Assembly: GCA_013350335.1 (NCBI GenBank)
Contig: CM023535.1
Location: 35,930,991 to 35,994,990 of the forward strand
DNA: 64,000 nt
Direction: 5' to 3'
Origin: Chimonanthus salicifolius
Taxonomy: Eukaryota > Streptophyta > Magnoliopsida > Laurales > Calycanthaceae
The notes below the pieces were generated by a model. That model worked only from the letters and a program-made list of their open reading frames with translations, was not told where the DNA came from and searched no databases. A program made the position numbers and the translations under genes. The first letter of the stretch is position 1. Each line of letters starts with the position of its first letter. Of the stretch, positions 22,501 to 33,626 are shown one piece after another.

Positions 22501-24835
22501 AAATTAAAACAATGATCCCTTTTTATTTCCACCCATGTTTAAGTCCATAAACATGTCTTAGTAGGGTTCAGCCATACAACATGGCCGAACCTCACTTACA
22601 TGGTTTTGGGTCCTTCTTTTTAGTCCTTTGATCTTTTAATTAAGCCCAAGATCATTCCATTAGTTTTACATTAATGAAAACCCTAAATCCGCAAACAAAC
22701 ATTCTCCATGGCTCAATCATACACTTAGTCACTTATTCATACTTAGATCCAAAAACATGATCCATCGGGTTCGGCCATACACCATGGCCGAACCCATGGT
22801 CCTTTAATTTCACCATTTGACATTCTTTCCTTCCATAGGTAATCACTCATTTTTGTTTACACACAGGTTAATCACCTATCATAAATAAAACCCTAAGTCC
22901 ACAACAACTTCTCCATGGGGTTCGGCCATAGTGTATGGCCGAACCCATGGTCCATCATTTTTACCCTATTTACATCCTAGCCACTATTTCCATCACCTCA
23001 TGCTTAGGTCCAAAACATAGATCCTTAACTAAACATTTCATTTATTTAATCATGCCTAGATCTCTAAATAACCCATTAAAATGGTCTATGGGTTTCAGCC
23101 ATACACCATGGCCGAACCCATGATGTCTTATTTCCCATCTTCTCCTTTAAATCATTTACAATCTTAGGTCCATAAACAAAGTCCCTCCATGGGGATTTAA
23201 TCATACACTTAGGTTCATCCTTTTGGATCATCATTAACCATATTTAAAACCAGTTAAAATTACCAACATTCCCCCATCATTTTCATGCTCCAAAACATCT
23301 AAGTCCGTCAATATCTTTCCATGGGGCTCGGCCATACACCATTGCCGAACCCATGGTCCATGGTTCTTCACCAATTTCAACATTTGAGACCATTTAAACA
23401 TAAATAGCATTCCTCCATTATTTCTCCCTTTAAAACCTTTTAAAACACTAACACCCTTTCATGGGGTTCAGCCATACAGCAAGGCTGAACCCTATGGTTC
23501 ATCATTTCCATTAAAATAAATCATACATACATGATTGATCCTTTGATGGGGTTCGGCCATACATCATGGCTGAACTTCATCCAACCCCTGTTTGTCCTTG
23601 ATGGTTTTATACACAGAATTTAGGGTTTGGCCATGCAAGGGCCAAACCATGATCCTTGATCATCCACCACTTCCTACATGGTACATGCATAAGGTTATTT
23701 AGCTATACCAAGATTAGGATTCGACCATGCAATGGCCTAACCATGTTCCTTGACCATCTTTTCTTACTTAATAAAATCTCATAAAGTACTTACCGATTCC
23801 ACGACTCCTCCGGTTTCTTTCACTCTTTCTTGTTCCTCCGATCTTCTCCCTCCTTAGCCTCTTCTTCCTCCTTGATCTTTGGCCGAGTGTGAACTTGAGA
23901 GGCCTTGAGACGAAAACCCAAGGAGAGGATTCAGCCAAAGAGTGTAGGTTTAAGAGAGGGAGAGGAGGAGAGAATCGAAACCCTTAATCTTTTCTTGTTC
24001 AATGAGAGGGTCGACCAAGCTTGAGAGGGAGAGAAGCTTGAGATCAAAATTACTCTAAGTCCTTTGTCTTGAGAGGGGGATCAGCCTTGAGTGAGAGAGG
24101 GAGAGAGTGAGATGAAGCAAAGATTCCTCTTTGTTTGTCCAATGTAATTTGGCCAGGGGTGGTGTCCTTTGGTTGATACCCTTTTGTAACTCCTATGACT
24201 CTTCACCTCCTCATTGACATTTACTTTGGGGGTTTCATCCCATGAGATGAAACTCCCAACCGTGTGCCCCTTGGGTTTCCATCATACGATGGAAACCCTC
24301 CAACTCCCAACGTGTAGCCTTGTATATACTTTTTGTAACAACCAACCTTTCACCTCCCTCATTTAATGCTTCCTTTGGAGTTTTATCCCATGAATTGAAA
24401 CTCCCACCTCCTCAACGTGTATAACCTTGATTTGGTCTTATGAGATGCAACTCTCCATCTTCCCACTCCACTCACTTAAAATGAAAGTCTCATTAACTGC
24501 CCATTCAACTCAACTCTTTAACTCAACTCATATCTTTAATTCAACTCCTTTAACTCACTTAAAATCAACTCAATTACTTGATTCCATTTCCAACTTAATT
24601 CAGCCACACTTTAATTAAGGTTGGCTCTCATGATGGTCGACCAAGTCAACCATGACCCATTGGATCCCAATTGGGTATTTGACCCAATTGACAACCTTGA
24701 CCCAATTAAATAAATCTTACCCATTTATTTCAATTGAACCTTATCCATAATCCGTTGGATCTTAATTGGGCAATTGACCGAACATCATACCCCTCTAAGG
24801 TCTATCTCCATTAATTCACAAATTAAATGGACAAT

Positions 24836-24839
<4 letters not shown>

Positions 24840-24877
<38 letters not shown>
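24840..24877. repeat. (AT)n microsatellite in G LTR1
   Basis: About 18 TA dinucleotides. The same spot in LTR2 (about 46645) has only CATATATATTC, so the expansion happened after the LTRs separated. Confidence 0.95.
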
Positions 24878-24883
<6 letters not shown>

Positions 24884-24911
24884 TTATGAATTGAAAATCC
24901 GGGGTGTTGCA

Positions 24912-25034
24912 ATATTACCCTTTTTTGAACATTTTCGTCCCGAAAATCGAGCGAAGTAGTGTTTCAAACAGATTACATAAATAGCTCAGGGTGAGCTCTT
25001 CTCATTTCATGATTTAAGATCTCGGGGTGTTACA
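24912..25034 (-). pseudogene. Captured pol C-terminus and old polypurine tract inside G LTR1
   Basis: On the minus strand 25024-24970 encodes EILNHEMRRAHPELFM followed by TAA, the last residues of a chromovirus integrase/chromodomain (A1 has WELESEMRASHPELFV at the same place). After it come the palindrome ATTTTCGGGACGAAAAT and a polypurine-like AAAAAAGGG, then the old U3 start TGCAACACC. The block is 123 bp and is present at the same position and length in LTR2 (46680-46802), so it is part of the LTR and not a later insertion. Confidence 0.75.
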
Positions 25035-25060
25035 AATGGCTCACGAGAAAAGGATATAAC

Positions 25061-25190
25061 ATGAGACAGAACAAAAGGGTGTTACAAAATCGAGCGATTC
25101 AGTTCGTCAAAGTGGTATGGGATCTACATGGTATTGAGGAGGCCACTTGGGAACTTGAAATCGGAGATGGGAATAGCTTAGTCTGAGCTA
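25061..25190 (+). pseudogene. Chromodomain fragment of F
   Basis: Plus-strand translation gives GVLQNRAIQFVKVVW, then EEATWELE, the conserved middle and end of the integrase-linked chromodomain; compare the fuller copy in A1 at 29565-29852. Chromodomains of this kind are thought to bind modified histone H3 and steer integration. Here only about 40 residues remain. Confidence 0.8.
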
Positions 25191-26198
25191 TTTATGTACA
25201 TCATTTGAAATCCTACTTCGCTCGATTTTCGGGACGAAAATTTTAAAAAGAGGGTTATATGGTAACACCCCGATTTTTCAAAGATATAAATATTTACAAA
25301 AATGCCATTGGAATGGTAAATTAGAATGTTATGATTGTAGATGAGAAAATGGTGGGGCCCATTGTTCAAACTAAAACCTAATGTGCATATTATAAGGATC
25401 AAATTAAAGTAGATGGGTATTGTACATCTAATTGGGTCAAGAAGGTCATTTGGGTCAAAGGACCCAATTGGGACCCAATGGGTCATGATGGACTCATTTG
25501 ACCATTGGGTGAGCCAATCTTAATTGGGTTAGGCTGAATTGATTTGGAATTAGATGAATGATAATAGGTAGGCTGGATGCAAATGGGTAAACCAACCATA
25601 AATGGGTCAAGGCGCCAAATTGGATCAATAAGCTAAGTTGGGATCCAATAGGTCGAGTTGACCATGTTGACCACGTTGATCGTGTGGATCATCAAATGAG
25701 CTCAAAGGGTGAGTCAAATCAGGTTGAGTTTGTAACGCCCGCCCCTTTTCACTGAAAATCAGAGTCTAATTTTTTTTTAAAAAGTAAAAGTGACAAAGGG
25801 CGCGGACGTCACGACGCGAGTTAAGTCCGAGCTTCTAAAGCCCGGCCCTTAACTGGCCAACCCTACGTGTGCGTGGAATGAAGTCCACGGAGAATGGTTC
25901 ACACGTAGAAGTAAGCATCGGGGAACATTTAAACCAATTGCGGAAAATTATAAAAGAGCCTAACCTACAAATTCTTAGATAGCAGGGAAGTTACATTCAT
26001 TCAATCACCAAACATCCTTAAAACCATAATGTCCAAAATATAGTAAGTAATCTCAATTATTACATTTCCGACAAATTAAACTACTTCAAATACACATTTC
26101 TCAAAATAACTTAAAATAAAATAATTAGTCCGCCTTCCCAAGCTCTTAAGCTTGGCTCCTGTCCCGTCCTTCTGCTCCAGCATTTCCTACGTCATCAG

Positions 26199-28448
26199 CT
26201 AGGGTAGAAGTAGGGCGTTAGACCACGCGCCCAGTAGGACTCCGAGTAGGGCTAACACATGGATTAGTGATAACAAAGCAGATAGATAATACGTAACGAA
26301 AAGCCATAGAATGAATGTCATGCCATGGGTGTCTGTGTTATGAATCCCACCCATCATCCTTACTATCCCGATGCCATATCCCCCTTGACGGTAAGGCCTC
26401 GTCAAGGTGTAACCACAAATACAATATCCCCCTTGATGGAAGAACCATCATCAAGGTATAACAATAAATACAACATCCCCCTTGACGGTAAGGCCTCGTC
26501 AAGGTGTAACCACAAATACAATATCCCCCTTGATGGAAGAACCATCATCAAGGTATAACAATAAATACAACATCCCCCTTGACGGTAAGGCCTCGTCAAG
26601 GTACAATAATACATATGTGAAATGTCCCCATGCTTGTTTTTCGGTCGCCCCGACGGAGCATGGACTCCAGTTTCATTTCATCCTTCCCCTGTCATATGCC
26701 TCCCATGCCATGCATGAGATGTAGATGCCATTTGCCATGTAATATATGAAATTCAATAGTAATAAAACCCATCTTAAAACAATTACAAGATTACCAACTA
26801 AATCCAAGAGAAACCATCCCACAATATTTAATCCAAAACCCATCATAAGCATTCACATAATTTCCAAAATAATTTAGAGTAAAACATCACATGATACATA
26901 ATCCAAAACTTATCTTAAAGACAACCACATGATTTCCAAACTAGATTAAAGAAAACATCACCCAAATCCATGGCTTACAAAAAGGTAGGAATCCTACCGA
27001 ATACCAACCCGCGTCCTTTTACGTTTTCCGTTATATAAACCCGGTCGCCGATCGCGCACCGCCTGCGATGTCCAGTACCTTATTACACATTCATCATTAG
27101 TCCATGTTTTAACCATTTCTAAGCCCATATGAAAAAATCGGTCACTATTTAGGTTTTGTGGGTCCCATATCATCTATTAAACCTTTTACTCCCAGAAGTC
27201 TTAAAATTCGGCCACCCTAGGCTTTATCAATCACTTATAAGGTTATTACATTAGCTCCCCTAAGTCCAGGATCAATTTCCATGGAATTCTTGAATTTGGC
27301 CACTAATTACGGTTTTGCCACTACCCCTTTTTTCATGCTTAATCACTCATTTATCCATGCATGATTAAGTCCATAATTGATCATAAACTTAGATCCCCAA
27401 CTTAGGTCCATTAATTACCCATTGACCCATGTCACATAGCCATTAAAATTAATCATTTTATTAACCTACCCCTCATTCATTTAAACCCATACAAAATCCC
27501 ACACTTAACCCTTTAGATGGGTAATGAATCATGGTTTCAAAATACCTCATTCATCAACTCTTCCCATGGGATTTAGCTCATACATTTAAACTACAATGAA
27601 TCCATTACCCATTCATACTCTTTGGAGACCATGAACATCACTCATCCTCCAATTTAACCCACCAAAATGGATCACAATTGGGCCATGGGTTCGGCCATAC
27701 ACCATGGCCGAACCCATGGTGTCCTTTCCCCATTTTTCTTGGGTCCATTGTTACACATTTGGGTTTATCACAAATCCCTCCATGAAGGATTTAATTCATA
27801 CACTTAAAACCATCATCCTTAGCTACATTAGAGTCCATTACAAATATCAATGCTAAAACCATTTTCGGGTCCATCAACACCACCAACATTCCCATTTACT
27901 TTCCATTATTCACAACCCTTCATTCCACCATTTGATCACCATAGGGTTCGGCCATACACCATGGCCGAACCCATGGCTCAAGGTTCACTTCCTCCATGCA
28001 TTTCAATGCCATAAACCCTTTTGCATTTTCATCATAAAACCATTTTACAACTTACTCCCATTCATTCATCTACAACCCTAATTTTCATTAGATAAAACCC
28101 TCATTGTCTTCCATCTTTTTGAAACCCTAATTATTTAAATCCAATTCCAAATCACCCACCATGGGGTTCGGCCATACCACATGGCTGAACCCTATGGCCC
28201 ATGATTTTCTTCCAATCATCCAATTCTATGCTTAATTTCATAAATTACCAAATGCACATAATCCAAGTATTTATTTCTTTTCCCTAACCCTAATTTTTCC
28301 ACTTAGGGCTTTTGCCCACTTTTCCATTCATTCCATTTGATGGATTTAAAATCCATAGCATAAATTTACTTGACTACCATTAAATTCACAAAATAAAACC
28401 CAAATCTTAAACCCTAAAATCCAAAATTTCTTGTTAAAAAAATACTCA
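26199..28448 (-). other. Predicted LTR intron in A1 3' LTR
   Basis: Donor GGATA|GTGAGTATTT is at 28448. Acceptor CTAACGCCC...TACCCTAG is at 26200-26199. Length 2,250 bp. The copy in the other A1 LTR is 34095-36248 (2,154 bp); the difference is two minisatellite units. Both donor and acceptor are intact in this recently active element. Confidence 0.5.
26376..26612. repeat. 48-bp hairpin minisatellite, 5 units (A1 3' LTR)
   Basis: Units start at about 26376, 26424, 26472, 26520 and 26568 and alternate between two types. Type a has CTTGACG...CGTCAAG and type b has CTTGATG...CATCAAG, so both arms change together. The 5' LTR has three units (34270-34405). The 96-bp difference is a two-unit expansion or loss after insertion. 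Confidence 0.92.
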
Positions 28449-29564
28449 CTATCCGACGTCTCCTCCGATTTCCGCCGCTCCCGTCTGTCTCCGTAGCCTC
28501 CTCTCTCCTTCCTTTTAATCTTTGGTAGGTTAAGATCTTTGATCAAGGGTGGCAATCCCCAACCCTAGAATCAGCCAAGGTAGGTTTTGTGTGAGAGAGG
28601 GAGAGGGGAAAATTATGAGAGGGAAGATGATAACCCTTTACCTTAGAGTGATTTCTCTCAAAATTCCACTTCTTTCTTCTCTCCTTCTCTTCTCTTTTCC
28701 TTAACTCTCTTTCTCTCCTTCACTTGGATGTAGGGGACGACCATGGGAGAGTGGAAATGGAGAGAGTTGAATGAAAAGAGAATGGGAAAAGACATCAAGG
28801 CTTATCCCCATTTTTTTTTTTTTTTACATTAATTACCTTCACCAACCTCAAGATATTTTGAGATATTTAAGTTGCTTTATGGCTTATAACTCCACCCCTC
28901 TAATTCCCAACGTGTCTATTTTTTTTTGAGTTTGAGATGAGGTGAGTCTTCACCTCATGGGCCCCCTTTGACCACTCTTAACTACCATTTTAAATAGTTT
29001 AATTATTTAATTACTTAGTTACTTTAATTCCCATTTACTTATTTAAATCACCTTAGGTGAATTCATTATACTTAACCTAATTTCCATTATTCCACCCATG
29101 GTTGACTAAATCAACCATGGTGGTCGGCCCCACCAAACCTTGGGTCCACACTTGGCCACATCACCATTGTTTAATTCCAAATAACTTAGGTGATTTAAAA
29201 TCATTGAATTCACTCTAAGTGGATTACCATTGGGCCTATGGCCCAATTACATTTTTATCTAGCCCATTTACCTTAGAGCATAACCCTCTTGACCCATTGG
29301 GTCCCAAATGGGTATTTGACCCAATTTAACCATTCTTGACCCATTTAAATAAATTTAAATCCAAACCAAGTCTATTGGCCCACACTTGGTCCTTTGTCCA
29401 AGTTTTGGCCCATTTACCATTTATTCCACCAATTTCCAATTTTCATCATTAAAATAAATAATATTCCCATATTTATTGATTTAAGAATTTCGGGCCATTA
29501 CAATACAATCCTCTTTTAAAATTTTCGTCCCGAAAATTCGAGCGAAGTAGGGGTTCAAATCATC

Positions 29565-30240
29565 TTATACAAAGAGTTCCGGATGAGAGGCTCTCATCTC
29601 CGACTCAAGTTCCCAGGTGGTTTCTTCATTGCCATGTCGTTCCCATACCACCTTGACGAACTGACTGGCACGGTTCTGCAGTACCCTTTGTCCGCTCCCG
29701 ATCATTATGATCGGCTTCTCCACATACGTCACGTCGCTTTGCACATCGACGTCTTGTACGTTCAACACCTGTAAAGGATCAGGGTTGTACTTCCTCAACA
29801 CGGACACATGAAACACATCACGTAAAGATGATAACTGTGGAGGAAGCGCCAACTAATAGGCCACCTCCCCCACCCTCTTTAGGATTGGAAACGGCCCCAC
29901 CATCTAGGTGACAATTTCCCCTTATTTCCGAATCTCATGTGTCCCTTCCGTGGTGAGACTTTCAAAAACGCCAAGTCTCCCACCTCAAATTCGAGGAACC
30001 TTCTCCTCTTGTCGACGTAACTCTTCTAACGGTTCTGTGCAGTGAGTAGATGTTGCCGTATCAATTTGACCTGTGCTGTGGTCTCTACAACCAATTCCGG
30101 TCCAATTAGCGTAGGCTCACCGGCCTCTGTCCAACACACTGGCGATCTACTCGGCCTACCATATAAGGCCTCAAATGGAGCCATCTCTGTCAGACACAAT
30201 AGTCCGGGGTACACCAGGTAGTCTGATAATATTTCGGATG
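29565..30240 (-). pseudogene. pol: Integrase C-terminal part and chromodomain of A1
   Basis: The minus-strand frame at 30214-30026 gives MAPFEALYGRPSRSP and TAQVKLIRQHLLTAQNR, the C-terminal end of the integrase core and the following helix. After a break, 29852-29565 gives LRDVFHVSVLRKYNPDP and then QNRASQFVKVVW and EETTWELESEMR up to PELFV and a stop: the GPY/F-type module and chromodomain. The stop is followed by ATTTTCGGGACGAAAAT and the PPT. The order and the end of the reading frame are normal for a chromovirus; several frameshifts make it a pseudogene. Confidence 0.9.
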
Positions 30241-30250
30241 TACCGTCGAC

Positions 30251-30620
30251 TCATGTTGCATCGTTGCCCCTTGATGACCTTAGTAGCCCTGTTACAAAAT
30301 CCATGGCTACATGTTCCCATCTCCACTCCGGCACTGGTAAGGGTTTGAGTGATCCCGGTGGCTCCTGATGCCCCACCTTAACCTGTTGACAAGTTAGTGC
30401 AGCGAGTAACAAACTCTGCCACATTTCTCTTAAGTCCATGCCACCATTAGTGCCTCTTAAGATCCTTGCACATCTTAGCGCTGTCTGGATGGGTAGAGAG
30501 CTTGGTTTGGTGTGCCTCAACCAACAACTCCCTTCCGCAGCTCTTAGGTACCTCCGTCCTACCTCGGAACACAAGACCCTATCCGGGTCGTAACTCGAAT
30601 TCCGATACTACCTCACATGT
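30251..30620 (-). pseudogene. pol: Integrase N-terminal HHCC zinc domain and first catalytic Asp of A1
   Basis: In two frames one reads [20 protein letters not shown] and [15 protein letters not shown], then [11 protein letters not shown] and [12 protein letters not shown], whose D is the first residue of the DDE triad. An in-frame stop (RH*WW) and a frameshift are visible. The sequence then jumps at about 30250 to the MAPFEALYG region, so the middle of the catalytic core, with the second D and the E, is deleted. Integrase would join the cDNA to target DNA; this copy cannot. Confidence 0.88.
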
Positions 30621-32723
30621 AGATATCTTGGTCCAAGTCTCCTCCATTTCTGGGTCTATTCGTTGTTCCCGTTCAATCGTGTCAAGTATTTCTTACTCAC
30701 ATCAACACCACTCATATCAACCTATGAGTTTCATTCTTGCAGAATTTACTTTGCCTCGTATTATCTCTTTTCCTCATGAATCCATTTGCGATTTTATGTA
30801 GACTAACGTATTCTATTTCACTTTATCTGTTGCCAAAACATTTCTCATACGTACTCCTTCAATACGTTCTTTTGTCTACTCTCCATGTGAGTTAGTCTGC
30901 CAATACAAGCCTATGCTCAAGTCCATTGTTGATTCCATTTTAACTAGGTTTCTAGCTTCACCCTCCTGGAATTCCATTGGCCAACTACAGAGTCAGGTGA
31001 TCAGTCTCACTCGGCAGTCGCCCATAGCTTCCCATTCAAGTTTCACTAGACTCTTAACCTTTCCCTTAGGCCTATCTCTCAAAAGCAATCATACTTTTAT
31101 TTGCATATAAGCCACTATGTGACTAACCCTTTTTGTTCATAACTCCTACAATACCAATACCCGACATCAATCCAAATCATATAGATACTAATTTCCTACC
31201 CTTCTGGATTATTCCACATATTTTCATAGATTCCATAAAAACAGTGATATATCTAAGCTTACTTAGATTATGCAAATAGTGCCCATTCACCAATAAAATA
31301 TTCACAAGTATTACCAATTTCACCAACCACCAAATTCCACCCTACATGCCTACGTTATCAATGGTTACCACATCATACGGTTCATATTCCTTCATTAGCA
31401 GGCCACGTAGAATTGAAATCACACAATCTTCGAATAACACAATTCATGTGTAACCAGATCTTTCACCTCCATTCACATCAAACAACAACTTGAGGTAACA
31501 TAAGAAATAACACATTAATAAGATCTAGTGATTCAACCTAATTATGATTAAGTTACCCTACCCCATTTACAACATACACCTAGAGACTTTGAAATAACAA
31601 TCCTACTCATCCAAAGCAAGTCATCCCAATACATTCAAAGACCATCCATGAATTCCTAAACTTTGGAATTTTCCAGCCGCCCCACCTAGGTTTCCAACCA
31701 AACGCATTGGCATGTCACAGCCTCTTCATGCATACTACATATTCACAACTCAAGGCACCTTATCAACTCATCATCATATACATAACCTATAACACATCCT
31801 TGTTTCCTCAATGACTATTCATTGCATAGAATCAATTATCAAAGCAATATCATATAAACTCATTGCAATGATTGATAATTCACAATTTAGTAACATCATA
31901 GAGAATCCTCATGCAATCACTAAATAAAATATTTTCATAAGTTCATGATCCATCATTCATTCATGCTTTTTAAGGCCATAAACCCATTTCAAGGCCTATC
32001 ATCACTCGTTTCATAATCTCCACAACACATTGGGAGAATGCAATTGCATTATACATACAAGAATTTTTTTTTTTTTTTTCATACAATATATTAGTCTTTG
32101 CAAGCTAGACCCTTCACATTCTCCTCATAATATCATCTTCTCACGAGTTTCATGTGGCAAGTTAACCCATGCATTCCGGTCTCTTTCAAGTAGATTGTTT
32201 ATCCAACATCTCTCAAATGGCACTTTGTTCACATGAGAACCTCTTATACCCCTTCACAAAGCGTTTACATCATCACCCATTATATGTCATAACATAAATC
32301 TCTTCACTTGGTCATGACAAATTATCAAACCATGGGTTATCACCAATATAAAAACCATTTCTAAAAGCCATTGTACCATCCCCCAAGTATACCCATACAT
32401 CACATTAACAAATACTCCCCACCCTTTTTATTCACATTTACCTCACTCATAAGCATATGCAACATATACCCCACATCAAAAGTTCATGCCTCTTATCCTC
32501 ATTTGATGCATGCAGTTCCTCATTGTACATTTTTTTTTTTTACATACTCTTTCCTCACTTAATTAGTATGATCATAACTATTAATCTTTCCACATTTCAT
32601 CACCTCATACACTCAACAATAAGAATTCAACACATGTATATTCACATGCACTCACATTACAAGTATGCTTGTGCAATTTAATATCACACTTATTTCCTTC
32701 ATTTAAAACCCCAAAATCATTAA
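30621..32723. other. A1 internal region without recognisable coding
   Basis: AT-rich, with no long frame and no pol motif. The part 30913-31100 is clearly related to 40715-40870 and 46975-47110 in G (GATTCCATTTTAACTAGG; CAGTCGCCCATAGCTTCCCA), so A1 and G share ancestry inside as well as in the LTR. A poly-T run lies near 32065. I see nothing else in it. Confidence 0.7.
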
Positions 32724-33000
32724 CTATCTTCCAATATAAGGACAGTTAGTCCTCTCTTTCCCGTGTCCATGTAGTCCACAAATCGGGTATACCACTTAAA
32801 GAGGGTAGGGGCAATATGTGCAGTTGTGCCCAACCTGGTCACACAACTCGCACATATAACTGGGTTCCAATTCCCCTACCGACTATCTTATCATCAGAAA
32901 GTCTTCCACATTCTCTTCAGAAAAAGATGCTAAATTCTCTTCATCTTCCTCGGGAGGTCCCTCTTGAAAGTCCAGGCTAACTGCTATGCTAGAAGCAGAC
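32724..33000 (-). pseudogene. Zinc-knuckle, gag-like small protein remnant in A1
   Basis: The minus frame shows an acidic stretch (EEDEENLASFSEENVEDF), a stop, SVGELEPSYMCELCDQVGHN, then CTYCPYPL, a stop, and PICGLHGHGKERTNCPYIGR before TAG at 32726-32724. Relative to the G copies the words ENxxD, SVGE, YMxELCxQxGHNCTxC and PICGLHGHGxERTNCPYIG are kept. The Cys/His order in the first module is CX2CX4HXCX2C. It sits just inside the leader and PBS, where gag belongs. No clear start codon remains. It is unlike the CX2CX4HX4C gag of element C. Confidence 0.65.
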
Positions 33001-33626
33001 ACAAATCTATGAAACAGTTAGGGTTTCCCTTATCCCATAATTCCATACACTCCCCTTCATTTGACACACTTGTATTCATAGAATACAATTAGAACCCAAA
33101 AATCATCAAATGCAATTTCCAATAAAACCAATCTCGGTTTTGGGGAATTTCTTATGTATACCACAATACATTTTGTTTGGGGAAAGTTGCCAAATAAGCA
33201 CACTTGTTTTTCCTTTGTTTCTGGGGGGGGAATCTCTAAATTCCTATTGTCTGTTGTTCAAATTGGGAATACAGGGGAAGTACATCCTACTTTGCTATGA
33301 CTGATAAATCTAGTACTGTTTCATCAATTTGGGGGGAAAAAAAACTAGATGTTTTCTCATTTCTGGGAAAGTAAACCCTATCTTACTATGTTTCAGTAAA
33401 TCTCTCCTAGAATGAATCTTTCTTCCCTTGCTATCATTCCTTTCCGTCAGTTGTTGTTCTCAGACTAAACACTTCAGTTTGAGTCAATCGAAGTAAATTA
33501 ACCCGGCCCCCGTGCAGCGGACTCCGAAGAGTCGGTCGGTTGGGATTTTTAGCCGTCAGTGAGACGTGCAACCGTCTTAATCTTACTTCGAGAAATTCAT
33601 TCTTCCGAATTCGCTCTGATACTTAC
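33001..33626 (-). other. 5' leader and PBS of A1
   Basis: GGGGAA/TTCCCC-like blocks (33130-33370), the CCGAAGAGTCGGTCGGTTGGG segment (about 33525), and a PBS at 33613-33624 that reads AAGTATCAGAGC (10 of 12 to iMet) 2 nt from the LTR end at 33627. Confidence 0.8.

Larger units (their letters stand above)
13765..23793 (-). other. Predicted LTR intron in G LTR1 (split by insertion E)
   Basis: Donor AATCG|GTAAGTACT at 23793 is the best consensus donor in the window. The acceptor ...TACCTTAG is at 13766-13765. Without the E insertion (14144-22178) the length is about 2.0 kb. Seven hairpins lie at about 22563, 22768, 22916, 23095, 23325, 23466 and 23549. At 23466 both arms changed together (TTCAGCC and GGCTGAA). 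Confidence 0.5.
13739..25034 (-). repeat. LTR1 (3' LTR) of tandem element G, interrupted by C and E
   Basis: The visible parts 13739-14143 and 22179-25034 align with G LTR2 (43588-46802). The missing left part should lie beyond the C insertion, outside the window. In sense: the start TGTAACACCCCGAG at 25034, 123 bp of captured pol end plus old polypurine tract (24912-25034), the old U3 start TGCAACACC (24911), TTGACC-rich U3, purine-rich tract, donor (23793), hairpins (22563-23575) and acceptor (13766). An (AT)n run at 24840-24877 is expanded relative to LTR2. Confidence 0.82.
25731..29502 (-). repeat. 3' LTR of A1 (3,772 bp)
   Basis: TGTAACGCCCGCCCC...CGGGCCATTACA. In sense from 29502: U3 with TTGACCC words (29290-29340), GA/CT tract (28560-28800), donor (28448), hairpins (27688, 27944, 28169), acceptor (26199), five hairpin minisatellite units (26376-26610), then the U5-like block. 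The neighbouring PPT (29503-29525, minus) reads AAAAGAGGATTGTAT. Confidence 0.95.

Noticed and set aside
24774..24959. ORF with a YIYIYIYI stretch
   Set aside because: Translation of the (AT)n microsatellite.
26376..26612. CRISPR-like array of regularly spaced repeats
   Set aside because: Units are 48 bp with no unique spacers, they lie in an LTR of a plant retrotransposon, and copy number changes between LTRs. This is a minisatellite.
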